Position numbers and translations under genes: made by a program. The notes below the pieces were generated by a model. That model saw nothing but the letters and a program-made list of their open reading frames with translations. It did no database searches and was not told where the DNA came from. A DNA stretch of 64,000 bases, taken from the NCBI GenBank assembly GCA_022494885.1, contig JAGVSM010004011.1, positions 310,001-374,000 on the forward strand, in the 5' to 3' direction. Origin of the DNA: Micrasema longulum (lineage: Eukaryota; Arthropoda; Insecta; Trichoptera; Brachycentridae). Below are positions 34,890 through 45,589 of this stretch, piece by piece (position 1 is the stretch's first letter; each line of letters begins with the position of its first letter).

Positions 34890-35434
34890 GTACGAAGGGC
34901 TGAATTCTGTTAAAGAATATGTTTATCTGGAAAGCATGTTTTTAAGAAATGGAAGAGTAGAAAAAGAAGTTCAACTAAGCACAGTAATTGCTAATAAAAA
35001 TTTGGCCTCCGCGGTGAAGTGGTCAAGACGCTTGACTTACAAACGGAAGGTTCCGGGTTCGAATCCCGCGAGAACACTAAAAAAATATGTGATTTTTCTC
35101 AAGTCTGGGTGTTCTGTGTATTCACCACTGTAATTGGGCCTCCTGGCCTGCTGAGGTGCAAAAAAAAGTGAATAGTTGATTCACAAATCGGTCGAAAAAA
35201 AACAATATATATACGTTAATCAATGTTGGACTGGCAGTAGACAACGGAGTTTTACTCCCGACACTTATGTATGGAAGTGAGACATTGAAACGGCAGAGGA
35301 AGGATGAAAGCAGAAGGAACGTGGTCGAAATGAGATCTTTTAGACGAATGTGTGGGAAATAGATGTAGGACAGGGTTACGAATGATAAAATCAGGCGAAA
35401 TAGCAAATCTGCAAGTGCAATTGATGAGATCAAG
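34890..35434 (+). pseudogene. RTE-like LINE fragment split by a SINE
   Basis: The first part (34890-35003) encodes SVKEYVYLESMFLRNGRVEK. The second (35221-35434) encodes VLLPTLMYGSE and then an RRMCGK block broken by TAG stops. Both parts align with the RTE-like copy at 36868-37406 and, for the first part, with 44.4 kb. A SINE of family A (35004-35168) lies between them. After 35434 the sequence switches to a SINE B-like B box (GAATCGAACCCGAGAAATCT). Confidence 0.8.
35004..35168 (+). mobile_element. tRNA-derived SINE, family A, copy 2 (inside LINE)
   Basis: Complete head with GGCCTCCGCGGTGAAGTGGT (A box), the B box in GGTTCCGGGTTCGAATCCCG, the body (CTGGGTGTTCTGTGTATTCA, CACTGTAATTGGGCC) and an A-rich tail. 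It interrupts an RTE-like reading frame that continues at 35221. Confidence 0.9.
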
Positions 35435-36027
35435 AATCGAACCCGAGAAATCTCGCGTGGTACGCAAACGCCTCGACTGATATTGATTTCTGAGAGCTGG
35501 AAGCGGCGAAGGTAGCTCATAAAACCGCTGTGGCCAGTGAGGATCTGAGTCAGTTCGTAGCCAACTTGCTGCGTTCTCCAGAAATCAGTGGCATGATTTT
35601 TTTTTACAAAACTGTTGAAACGTTGTAATGATGATCGTTTCGATTAATTCGGTGTATAAAATATTTTCTAATTAGAGTTCTTGGAATGATTTTCACAAAA
35701 ATGAACCTCATCAAATTATCCCGAATTACTAGAAAATTTTACGCAAATAAAGTAGTTTACGAAAATTGTGCTTTGAGTTTATTACCTTTTGGAGGTATGC
35801 GAGTAGATATGCGAAAGCACATTTGAAATGATTATAATTATAATTAATAGCGAATATGTTCCAGATCTGATAAATAATTACTCGCGAAACGATCAGCCTT
35901 TACTTGTAATATACTGACAGTGATTCAGGAACATTAACTAACGTGAATTGCGTGATTGTACTAATATACAATACATTTTACAAACGCAGTTATGCAGAAA
36001 GCAGCCAGTCCACAATTTTAAAAAAAA
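35435..36027. other. Intergenic DNA
   Basis: Begins with a short SINE B-like head fragment (35431-35475, inverse orientation). The remainder has no recognised feature. Confidence 0.45.
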
Positions 36028-36378
36028 TGAGATATTGGTCAATGTTTGATTATGTCCTAATGCTTGCAAACTGGCTGGATTTCCTCCCTAGGGAGTTTTT
36101 CATATTTAAATTTATTTCAACAGAGAAGGAAAACATTTTTGAGAAGGGGATATGAAAGTCTAGGCATTTACAGGGCTTATGACCCAAAAGTCAACAGATG
36201 GAAGAGTTGAAGAAATGTGGATGTTCAAACATAGGCAGAATGTTGAATGTTACACAGTGTATAAAGTGGCCACTTAAACCAGCCAATGATAGGTCATAAG
36301 CCCTGTAAATGCCTAGACTTTCATATTCCCTTCTCAAAAATGTTTTCCCTCTCTGTTGAAATAAATTGAGATATTGGT
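36028..36378 (+). mobile_element. Family E element, best preserved copy
   Basis: Body 36040-36366. Outer segment first (CAATGTTTGATTATG, GGCTGGATTTCCTCCCTAGG). Then come two inverted arms of about 76-80 bp: left 36105-36183 and right 36290-36368, each running between AATTTATTTCAACAGAGA and CAGGGCTTATGACC. The loop contains GATGTTCAAACATAGGC. A perfect 12-bp direct repeat, TGAGATATTGGT, flanks the element (36028-36039, 36367-36378). The outer segment occurs on one side only. Confidence 0.85.
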
Positions 36379-36867
36379 ATTATCGGGTGCAATAAGGTCG
36401 ATTTTATGTTCAGCTTAAAACAGCTAGACCACTTTGATATAAAAAAAGCTGTAATAATCACCTACTGAAAATAGTGTCTATCACAAAAACGGTATTTCTT
36501 AATTTACAAAATACACTCACAATACTAGAAAAGTCAACCGGTACTTAAAAATCATTAAAACTGGTCAGATATACAATTAGATTCTTGTTTATAGTATAAA
36601 AACTTATGTATTCATTTTTATCATTAGCCAAAGGCAAAAACATTTGAACTGTTGTGTAGATTCGATTATTAACTTTTTTCATAAAAGTGCTATTATCTCA
36701 GTTTCACTTTTCTACAGCTGGCTGCTTTCTGCATAACTACGTTCATATGTTCAGGGGTTTTAATTTATTTATTCCTTTCAATAATTTTTTCGTTTTCTAT
36801 TTTTATGTTCTTAAAATCGTGCACACATACATATGCATATTAACAAATTACAAGACATTTGAAAGTT

Positions 36868-37431
36868 TACGCACAGTAATCTCTAATAAAAATATGTCAA
36901 TCGAAGCTAAACTGGCAGTGCACAACGGAGTCTTAGTCTCAACACTTATGTATGGAAGTAAAACATGGAACTGGCAGAGGAAGGATGAAAGCCGAGTGAA
37001 CGCGGTTGAAATGCGATCTCTCAGACGAATGTGTTGGAAATCAATGTATGACAGGGTAACGAATTATAAAATCAGGCGAGAGTGTAAATCTGAGTCAAGT
37101 ATAATTGATAAGATTAAGAAAGGGTCTCTGAGATGGTTTAGTCACGTAGAACGAATGGACGACGAAAGAATGGTAAAACAAGTATATATGGTGAAAATGA
37201 ACGGCAACGTGAGACGAGGACGACCAAGGAAGACGTTGCATGATCAGATAAACCTAAGTCTTAAGTCTAGTCATGTCAAAAGCAGACAAAACCGAAAGGC
37301 ATGTATGACAAGATGTATGAATGTGGAAGATGCTAGGAATGTATGCCAGGATAGACGTGTGTGGTGGTCCATCCTCTCTGCCTACCCCTTCGGGGAAATG
37401 GCGTGATAGTAATAGTAGTAGTAGTAGTGAA
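36868..37431 (+). pseudogene. RTE-like LINE ORF2 C-terminal fragment with (AGT)n tail
   Basis: An open frame to the stop after 37406 encodes the region after the reverse transcriptase: VSTLMYGSKTWNWQRKDE, LRRMCWKSMYDRVTN, then SLRWFSHVERMDDERMVKQV and GNVRRGRPRKTLHDQI. These are typical of RTE-type and related insect LINEs. The 5' part is missing and the copy ends in a short AGT microsatellite (37407-37431), typical of RTE tails. About 170 codons remain open, so it is fairly young, but it cannot encode an active enzyme. Confidence 0.85.
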
Positions 37432-37434
37432 AGA

Positions 37435-37505
37435 TTACGCATTTACACGCTTTATGGCCTGTAACGAGTCCTGTAAATGCCTAGACTTCCATGTTCCCTA
37501 TTCTA
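37435..37505. repeat. Fragment of repeat family E arm
   Basis: Contains CCTGTAAATGCCTAGACTTC then CATGTTCCC, the right-arm core of family E, directly after the RTE tail. Confidence 0.6.
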
Positions 37506-37649
37506 ATTCTTATTCTTAGAAGTGGAGGTCAGTGTTACGCAAGCTCCCGACGCGGCTGCGACCTGAGAAGATCTATTGTGACCATGTCTCCTAATAAAAT
37601 GTATTAATTTTTAAGTTCAGTTGTTATTTTTTAAAATTTAAAAATCCAC

Positions 37650-38730
37650 ATTTACAATTTCCTAGACATACACTTAAATTTCCGTAAAACTGCAGGACGT
37701 AGTTTTAATAAATTAATGTTTGCCACCCCTAGATTTAAAAGCGCTGTTAATCCCACGCCGCTATATCATCTGTTTATGAGTATTAGTAAGTTACATTCAG
37801 CCGCCTTTTCATTAAAATTGAAGCTATTAATTAATCAAAAGCGATTAAAAATAAAAGCAAGCAAATTAGACAGTATACCTTACTACGTAGCGGCAACATA
37901 TAGTGATTTTTAATTGAGATATTTTCTTGTTATAAGCCCCACGGACAGAATGTTATTGTGGGTACAGTGCACTGGAACTTCTCTGTTTACGGGGGATACG
38001 TTTTTTATTACATAATATATAATTTACATACATTGATATTGTTAATTTTAATCAATTTTTTCTACTGAAATTTGTATTACTGCGAAAATCGCTTTACTGA
38101 AATTTTATCAACTACCTTTGGTTTAAAATCTTCTCCTTATATTGCTTTTTAAATATTACCTATACCTGTTATACTTTCTTTTTTCTCCGCTGCATTCGCA
38201 TGTTTTTATACTTTTAAACTACATTTAATTACTTATATTGTATATGTATATAAAATCAATATATTGCTGCTCTTACTATGTGTCATTAATTTTGAAGATG
38301 TTTTAAAATTGACTTAAATTTATTTTCTTATTTAAAGATTATTTAAAGATTCGTCTCATTGTTTCTTTGAATCCCTTAAAATATGTATGTGTATATTTAT
38401 GTTTTTCCTTTTTTAAAAATGTTATTATTATTTTATTATATTTTTACATCTGAGCATGTTTTTCATTCTTTATTTTAATTCTTAACTTTTAATTACTTTT
38501 ACAAATTTTCTTCATTTTTTTACGTTAATTTTATTTTTTTAACAACTTCTATTTATGTTTTGTTTCCTTCTCTTTTTTGTACTTTAATTAATAACCTTAC
38601 ATATAATTACTTTATAATATGGACACTTTGCTGGTCCATTAGATTTAAGTATAACTGTGTAAAATATAAAACTTTGTAACTGTACTGTATGTTTCCTAAA
38701 ATAAAACAAAATTAAAATTATAAAATGAAA
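37650..38730 (+). mobile_element. Probable LINE C-terminus and 3' UTR
   Basis: The frame ending at 37913 (ATPRFKSAVNPTPLYHLF, ending AATYSDF) has the layout of the last residues of CR1/Jockey-like ORF2. About 800 bp of T-rich 3' UTR follows, with hairpins (GGACACTTTGCTGGTCC near 38620) and a tail of AAATAAAAC type at about 38700. No reverse transcriptase remains. The class call is moderate because the match is by pattern only. Confidence 0.5.
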
Positions 38731-39017
38731 ATAATTTTGCACTAGATATTAAATAAATTACTGTTGTAAAACAATTAGAAAAACTAGGTTATTCAATCAG
38801 CCAAATCGATTTTCTTTCAATTGATATTGGATTTGAAATTATGCTGATTGACATAAAAAAGCGTCCCCTAGAATAAACATATTTTTTACATATAAGGTAA
38901 AATGAAAGCCTAATTTTAAGGTTATGTCAATTTTTTTTAAATGCACATTTATAAATATTAGATGTAATTTAATAGTATAAAATTAATAATATACGAAAAT
39001 AACATTTCTTAGGTATC

Positions 39018-39110
39018 TTTATTTATTTATTTATTTGACACTTTATATACATATACAATAAATATACATATAAGGGCGGGCATATTGCCTTAAGGCAATA
39101 TGCCCGCTTT
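39018..39110 (-). mobile_element. LINE tail with a perfect 32-bp palindrome
   Basis: On the minus strand a GCGGGC/GCAATA-type terminal hairpin, then AT-rich sequence, then (AAAT)n. The layout resembles the 3' end of the LINE at 59.45 kb. The hairpin is a perfect 32-bp palindrome at 39076-39107 (half-site GCGGGCATATTGCCTT). Confidence 0.65.
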
Positions 39111-39127
39111 ACTTAAGGTAGTGCGGA

Positions 39128-39610
39128 TACTATCCGTGGTTGTACCCGTCTGACTTCATACTGGGAATGCTTGGCTACAATAGTTTGGAGAAAAAAAGAA
39201 ATGCATACTTGCTTATGTATTTTTTCGATTAATCCGTGGTATTACAATCAACATAGGTGTAATGGAGAGTATTTTCCTTTATGTTCCTAATGACTACCTT
39301 AGACATAGGCAGCTTATCTTAGCCAAGCTGTTTTATCTTCCTGCTTGCAGAACCAACCTGCCGATGGTAATGCCAGTAGGAAGAGCAATGTCTTTACTCA
39401 ACCGTATCTTTTCGGATATTGACATCTTTCATATTAGTGAAAAAAAGTTCAGAGAGGATAGCATCCTTTTTCTATAATTGCTGGGTATTTGTATTTTACC
39501 ATTTTTGTATATTTAACTTTAAGCATTAATTTTTCATGTTATTTATGCATAGAAATATTTTTGTAGTGTACATAAACGTTTATAAAATAAATCAATTGAA
39601 ATTGAATTGA
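39128..39610 (+). pseudogene. CR1/Jockey-like LINE C-terminal fragment, frameshifted
   Basis: Encodes YPWLYPSDFILGMLGYNS, then LEKKRNAYLLMYFF, then after a frame change RHRQLILAKLFYLPACRTN, and finally SLLNRIFSDIDIFHISEKKF with a stop at 39475-39477. This order (GxxSLExRR, then a CRTN block, then NxxxxDxDIF) is characteristic of the end of CR1/Jockey-like ORF2. At least one frameshift lies in about 39190-39230. The 3' UTR ends about 39610 with ATAAAATAAATCAATTG. Confidence 0.8.
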
Positions 39611-40481
39611 AAAGTTTTTTTGACATTTGGTCGCCATGTAGAAAAGACAAGAGTAGCGTTGAAATTGTCATTATTTTTCAGATCATTTTTTTTATTGATT
39701 GACATTATTAAAGGATACTAAAAGTAAATAATATTTTTGCTTAAAGTTTTTGCCATTTTTTATTCTTAATCGTGAAAGTAAAACGTTTTTTTATGATAGT
39801 ATAAACTAGTATTATTATTACGAGTCGGTTTAATTATTCACATATTATAATTTCCTTTGTTTCGACTGTCAAACTTTAAGCTACAATGCAATATAAAAAC
39901 GCGGTTACTACGAGTATGTTGTGCTTTGTTTTACGAGAATTTAAAACACTATAAAAAAACTTTTTACTACCGTCTATATTCCGGGGTATAATTTAAAAGA
40001 TAACGCTCGGCGTAATTAGCCCCTACATCGTACGCCGTATTTCTGAGAACTTTTTACCCTGAAATGATAAATTGTGATTTAGGGATGGTTTGTTCACAAC
40101 AAGCAAAAGTTCACAAAGATGGGCTTTGATAATTAAAGCGTAAACAAGAGTACCTATATAATTTAGATATAAAGAGAGTTTTCACTAACAGGATTTAAAG
40201 AATTATCATCCCGAATAATTTTACTTGCCATTTTGAAATTTGTCTACGTCTGAATGATGTGAATGCATATTGAAAGCAAGATGTCCTCAGTCTTAGGTCT
40301 TAGATATTTCTTAAGGGAAGAATCGAGTTTATTTTCTAATAGGTAAAATAATCCAGTAAAATCTTAGCCACATCAATAAAGCTGACAACTCCTTTACTTT
40401 TCTAAGAGTACCACTTTTCTCAAATTTACTTTTAAAATGGCCCTACAGATAAAACATCTAATAACCAATGTGTTGAGTATA
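39611..40481. other. Intergenic DNA, nothing recognised
   Basis: AT-rich with no supported gene. Confidence 0.45.
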
Positions 40482-40622
40482 TCATTATAATTCCCCTTTC
40501 GTACCTGCTGGTGCATAAGGCTCTGCATTTGTATATCAATGGCAACGCAACTCGATACTTTTTGTTATGTGAAAGTAAGATGATCAGTCTCACCCTTCTG
40601 GTGCCAGTTAGAAACTATTATA
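40482..40622 (-). mobile_element. SINE family B tail fragment
   Basis: Contains TTCCCCTTTCGTACCTGCTG and AGTAAGATGATCAGTCTCAC, the body of family B in inverse orientation. The tRNA-like head is missing. A family K copy starts right after it. Confidence 0.7.
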
Positions 40623-40624
40623 TT

Positions 40625-41448
40625 GCGGTGATGTAACAAGATGTTGCCACAAGCAAAATATGGAATATTATAAAGTTCAGACATTAAAAAAATACATGGA
40701 GACATACTGTAAAATAATTTATTTTGCATAATTTATAAAAACAAACACACAATTTAGCCCTATTATAGCAAAATGAATTAAAAATCATAAATAGGCCGGT
40801 CATCTTACATCTGCGAGCATCTCCCATCACAGTCAATAACCGACTGAATCTGTTCTCACAATCACCGGCCAGAGAACAGCGTCTCTGTCTTTCGTGTTAA
40901 GATTTTTTGCTCTCTCTTATTTTTTTAAATTTTTTATTTATCGAAATAATAAGGTAATAATATAATAGGTACTTAAAAATAGACTAAAAATGATCTCAAG
41001 CTTATAATTATCAATATACGTAATGTGTCATAAATAAATTCATATTACACAAGAATAGAATTTAGAATACCATAAATAAAATGTCTGTACATATTTACCA
41101 TTGTAAATTTAAAATAAAATGAAAAAACAATATTGTATCTATTCATCACTACTCACCCACGGTGATAATGCCTGCATGCTGTCGCTGATTTCCCTTTTGA
41201 ATTTATTATTATTTAAGTTAAATATATCACTCGCATTGGCATATACAGATTTATTACTGTATTGGCGTCACATTCATTTTTATCAGAGAAAGAATATTTT
41301 TTTTTTTGCATTAAATTTAGCGTAGTTATGCAAATTTTACTTTCAAAATCCAGTGTGAAAATTTATAAAAATACAACTACATAATTCTTAAAAAAAACGA
41401 GAGAAATATGAAGTCTTGTATCGTATGTAGATTAGTGTAACATCATTG
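40625..41448 (-). mobile_element. Family K element, copy 4
   Basis: Ends GCGGTGATGTAACA (left) and TGTAACATCATTG (right). It shares GAACAGCGTCTCTGTCTTTC and the SKIC-region DNA (about 41340-41385) with the copies at 12.5 and 31.2 kb, but the reading frame is decayed. A stretch of about 300 bp (about 40925-41240) is not in copy 1 and contains, on the minus strand, an open piece with FNLNNNKFKREISDSMQAL. Confidence 0.65.
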
Positions 41449-41504
41449 ACATATAAGAGTTAAATATGTGAATGCACTGTGTCTACGCATGAAAGTCAAC
41501 ATAT

Positions 41505-41507
<3 letters not shown>

Positions 41508-41556
<49 letters not shown>
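41508..41556. repeat. (TA)n microsatellite
   Basis: About 24 uninterrupted TA units, 60 bp beyond the end of a family K copy. Confidence 0.97.
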
Positions 41557-41558
<2 letters not shown>

Positions 41559-41919
41559 TGTTTAAACAGAGGAAGAATGCACAAACACAAATTCTAGTAA
41601 ATATCTAAATGCAGGTACATGGTATTTTTGTAAAACAACGAAAAGTAATATTAAAACAAAACAACTGAATAATATCTGATTTGCTTGATACCTCGTGCTA
41701 AACAATTTGTTTTACTAGAACGAGGATTTGAAGCAAATTTTTCGACGGTTCTATAAAAATCGTCGGTGAAAATTCGGCTGAAAGATTGGAAATACAGATA
41801 TGCTAATTACAGGGCAAAGGAAAACAGCGACGCTTCTTTCAAAACGTCGATTAAGTTGTAAATTTGCTATATAAAGACGGGATTACTTCGTCGTAATGAT
41901 TCCCTATTCGCATCTGTAA

Positions 41920-42100
41920 ACAGATATAAAAGGAGTCTAGCTGATTGTTCATGTTGATGAAGTGAACATAATATACAACATAATCTTTTGTGCACGGTTT
42001 CAAACGATTCCCTGTAGCTGTTACATGGATACTACGTATTAGATACGGGTGATAAATTTATATAAAAGGGTAGCATCGTCACATCAAGCTTGCAACTGAC
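41920..42100 (+). promoter_or_regulatory. Two strong TATA boxes, no gene found
   Basis: GATATAAAAGG near 41923 and TTATATAAAAGGG near 42058 are both near-consensus TATA boxes. The second is followed at promoter spacing by CATCGTCACATCAAGC, similar to insect cuticle-gene start sites. No coding exon was found within a few hundred bases, so these may be chance or a relic. Confidence 0.25.
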
Positions 42101-42250
42101 AAATCGCATAATCTAGAACCCTTGTATCTGCTTTCCTTTGAATCTTTGATTTAAAAAGGAATTATCAAACATGAGATAAAAGCAGATTAGGGCTGTATTT
42201 TTGCCACTAAAAAATAACAAGCGGCTTGTGAACAATGCCATTATTTAAAT

Positions 42251-43171
42251 AATAACTTCTAGCAAAAGAGAGGGAAAACATTTTTGAGAAGGTAATATCT
42301 GATCTGGTAATATCTGAGATCACCTGATACATTTTACCTTTCAATTTTTACAAACAATATGGCACATTTTAACCCTCTTGCAAGTATGTTAAGACTCTAT
42401 AAAAAAAAGTTAACATTGACATTTATCATGATAGAGCAAATGATCATAAAAAAATATTACCATGTATCTTAAATCAGAGGCCTTATCCTTATTTTTGTGA
42501 TTGTAAATTAATTTTAGTCTATTTTATTACATCTTACATGTTTTTAATTTCGCTTTTATTTTCTTTAAAAAAAAATGTAGTTTCTTATGTTTAACTTTAT
42601 TTTATTTCTTTAACTCAATCTTTATTCCTGTCATTCACTAATCTTAATCTTTATTATTATTTAAATTGATTTTACACACTTATTTTATATAATTTATGAA
42701 AGATGGTGGAGTTCTTTAATTGAGAATATATATAAAGAACGTTAGTAATGCTTACTTAAAAAATGAATGTATTTTATGTATTCTTGTTGAACTTCCAAAT
42801 AAATAAAAAAAAAAAAAAAAAATATAGAAGTCCAGACATTTGCAGTGCTTATGACCGCCGAATGAATCTCACCCACATAATAAAGGTTTCGGCTCTTTTA
42901 CTTCACAAAAGTCAACGGATGGAAGAGCTAGGGAAATGTGAATGTTCAAACATAGGCAGAACGGTGAATGTTACACAATGTGTAAAATGACCACTTAAAC
43001 CAGGCTAATACAGGGTATAAACTCCGTAAATGCCAAGACTTTCATATTACCTTCTCAAAAACAATTTCCCTCTCTATTGCAACAAATTTAAATCTAACTA
43101 ACTGCCAAAGGAGGATTCAGCCTGTCTATAAACATTTGGACGACTCAAAACATTGTTGAATAACTTTTAGC
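42251..43171 (-). mobile_element. Family E element carrying a nested LINE
   Basis: The left arm end (GAGAGGGAAAACATTTTTGA) is at 42268. The element continues at 42823 (AGAAGTCCAGACATTTGCAG) and ends with the right arm and outer segment (AAACATTTGGACGACTC, AACATTGTTG). Direct repeats AATAACTT[C/T]TAGC flank it (42251-42263 and 43159-43171). The gap is filled by a LINE tail (42311-42822). The outer segment is again on one side only. Confidence 0.75.
42311..42822 (+). mobile_element. LINE tail inserted in family E, poly(A) ended
   Basis: Starts in the last part of an ORF2 (NPLASMLRLYKK, then in another frame NIDIYHDRANDHKK and LPCILNQRPYPYFCDC). It continues as T-rich 3' UTR and ends in an (A)17-type tail at about 42805-42822. 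The host E element resumes immediately with a repeated AATAT at the junctions, consistent with a short target duplication. Confidence 0.75.
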
Positions 43172-43820
43172 TTTTAATCTATAGCTACTACTGACTCCAT
43201 TATACCTAAATAAAAATATTTATTCCAAAACGTTAAGAATTCTATGCGTTATTAATGGTGAATTCGTATGTGTAACGCGAATATCGAGTCTCGGGCGAAA
43301 TCTTTCATCACAAATATAAATATTTGATCAATCTTCCATCTTGGCAGGCGGGCACAATCAATCTGAAAAGTTCCACGAGAAAATCCAAAACCTTAACGCT
43401 GTATCATTTTTATTAGGTCATTTTTTCTTTCTTATGTTACACAAAAATATTATAACTGTCCATTATTTATTATAGGAGCAAAAATTCATTAATATTTTCT
43501 TGTATACCCACGAACAGGCCATGCCTTTGTGGGATTTTTTGTTTACTATTTTTACTATTAATATGTATTTCATTGCTATGTAACTCTGCTTTATTTTTTT
43601 AATACTCTGTTTATCACTTATGTTGATTGTAAAAAAACAAAAAAAAATTGATGAAAATTTAAAAAAAAAAGACTTTTTGGTAGAAAATCAGTTGTGAAAA
43701 GTGTTTTAAGGTGGTTTTTATTCTTTTTTTTTTCTGGGTGTGATGAGTAATTTGACTGAAAACTGCAAACTTGAGTGCCAGGGTCTGAGTCTGAGTAGTA
43801 AGCAAAGTAGTAATAGTATT
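43172..43820. other. Intergenic DNA, nothing recognised
   Basis: AT-rich, with no supported gene. Confidence 0.45.
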
Positions 43821-44139
43821 AAGCAAGGGTTTCCTAGGACAGCGGTGCCCGTATCTTAACGGCCGTAGTTAACGGTGATGCTGTAGACAGCCGTCGTAAC
43901 GGTGACTAGAGAGTGATTTCCTAGGAAAACAGTGTTATCAACACCTTGTTGATAAAACTGTTTTCCCAGGAAACCACTCTCTAGTCACCGTTAAAACAGT
44001 GTTATCAACACCGTGTTGATAACACTGTTTTCCTAGGAAACCACTCTCTAGTCACCGTTACGACGGCTGTCTACCGCATGTCCGTTTACTACGGCCGTTA
44101 AGATACGGGCACCGCTGTCCTAGGAAACCCTAGCTTTAG
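43821..44139. mobile_element. Foldback MITE with arms over 120 bp and a 67-bp tandem duplication
   Basis: Both ends carry GGGTTTCCTAGGACAGCGGT then GCCCGTATCTTAACGGCCGT, and the whole left arm is the near-perfect inverse of the right. The centre is duplicated in tandem: units 43926-43992 and 43993-44059, each with AAAACAGTGTTATCAACACC and TAGTCACCGTT. Each unit is itself partly palindromic (GTTATCAACACCGTGTTGATAAC). A half copy lies at 5634-5768. No coding sequence is present. The superfamily is unknown and no clear target duplication is visible. Confidence 0.88.
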
Positions 44140-44254
44140 TAAAACATAAAAGTCTCCAGAATCTCCAACAAAAAGACGGTACTCAAGAGGATATTTGATG
44201 TCAGACAATTTTGATTAGCTATTTGAGCATTATTTTTCTGTCACTCTTTTGCAA

Positions 44255-44395
44255 ATGCATTCTCAATACTGTGCTAAAAAGACACAACTGTACGTAGGAC
44301 TTGTTGATGTTTTCTTATTGAAATCGACGTTTGGTTTTCCCGTTTTCTGCACCCCAAAATTGAAACGATTTGGTTATTTTTTTAAAGAACTCTTC
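44255..44395. repeat. Repeat G fragment, split by LINE and SINE insertions
   Basis: Matches the start of repeat G at 1160-1300 (CAATACTGTGCTAAAAAGAC, CACCCCAAAATTGAAACGAT). The G-like sequence may resume at 45040-45145 (AAAATACGGGAATACGTTTG). An RTE-like piece and a SINE lie between. Confidence 0.6.
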
Positions 44396-44815
44396 CATCT
44401 CTTGAAAACATGCTTCCTAGATACACAAATTTGTAGGACGTTTGTTGTTTCCATTAATTATGCAGTCAGTAAACTCACTTCCCCTTTCAAATACCATCAC
44501 TTTTGTCTTACTTTCGTTCATCGCCAATTGACTTTCTGGGTATACATCATACATTCTAGAGACTATTTTTTGCCAATCCTCGTTGCTTTTTGCTAACAAA
44601 ACTGCATCATCAGCATACAACAAGCAGTTACTAAAAAAATGTCAATTTTTGCTCCAATACCCATACATTCTTTATCTTTCATACAGTTGTCCATGTATAG
44701 ATCTAACAACCATGGTGACATTACACATCCCTGTTTCACGCCTTTTAAGATCGCAAACCGAGATGTGAATCCCCTATTAACTTTTACTCACGCTGAACTC
44801 TCCTCATAAACATAT
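44396..44815 (-). pseudogene. RTE-like reverse transcriptase fragment with intact YADD
   Basis: Encodes GVKQGCVMSPWLLDLYMDNC, then in another frame LLYADDAVLLAKSNEDWQKI and QLAMNESKTKVMVF. In a third frame it continues VYLGSMFSRDGR. The YADD active-site motif and the LAMNESKTK motif identify the palm and following region of a LINE reverse transcriptase. The third part matches the RTE-like copy at 34.9 kb, so this is probably the same family. At least two frameshifts make it inactive. Confidence 0.85.
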
Positions 44816-44824
44816 GATTTGTAT

Positions 44825-45008
44825 TTTTTTAAATTTTTTTTGCACCACAACAGGCCAGGAAGCCTAATTACAGTGGTGAATTACATCACAGAACACCCAG
44901 GCTTAAGAAAAATCACAATTTTTATTTTTTGTGTTCTCACCGGGAATCGAACCCGGAACCTTCCGTGTGTGAGTCAAGCGTCTTGACCACTACACCACGG
45001 AGGCCGCC
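44825..45008 (-). mobile_element. tRNA-derived SINE, family A, copy 3
   Basis: Well preserved. The minus-strand head GGCGGCCTCCGTGGTGTAGT and GGTCAAGACGC includes the A box, and the B box is in GGTTCCGGGTTCGATTCCCG. The body and AT-rich tail are as in the other copies. Confidence 0.9.
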
Positions 45009-45144
45009 TGATGATAGTGCACATATACGTTTATTGTTACACGCCAATAGTTAATATCTATATTGCGATAAAAAAAACATTGATAAGTGCATTGCTAGGG
45101 AGAAAATACGGGAATACGTTTGTATGATACCGCGTTTCCCTCAA

Positions 45145-45589
45145 GTTTATTTAGGAATATATTGATTTTGAAAAGTAATTAAAGGTAAGATAAACATGGA
45201 CGAAAACATTTTACAAAGATCTTGTATGCGTATATGTATATTAAAAAAATACGTACTAACTTTATAAAAAATGTGTGTTCTCGCTCCTCACAGAGGTAAT
45301 CTGTGCCGAGAACACTTCAGAAGGAACTGATTATTTTTGTACAAATAAAAATACTGTTAGGTTTTCATCAAAGTAGACTTTTATTTCAGCAGATACGAAA
45401 TGCTTTTAATCACCCCGATCGATCTACGTACGTGCATAATGTATACTTGGTATGTTCGTAACAATTATTTTCAAACTTATTTTCTGTTATCCAGTGTTCG
45501 CTTCAATAAACAATTATAGTTGTTAACCATATAATATTTTTGATGGTAGATGAACAGAGTTTGCTTATAAAAAATGAGATGTTATTTTT
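45145..45589. other. Intergenic DNA with a LINE-type terminal hairpin
   Basis: At 45273-45315, GTGTTCTCG and CGAGAACAC form a stem around CTCCTCACAGAGGTAATC. The same layout occurs in repeat J at 58.19 and 60.18 kb. It is probably an isolated LINE 3' end. Nothing else is recognised. Confidence 0.4.

Noticed and set aside
44925..45008. Possible tRNA gene in SINE family A heads
   Set aside because: Four copies share the same non-tRNA body, and the acceptor stem cannot form.
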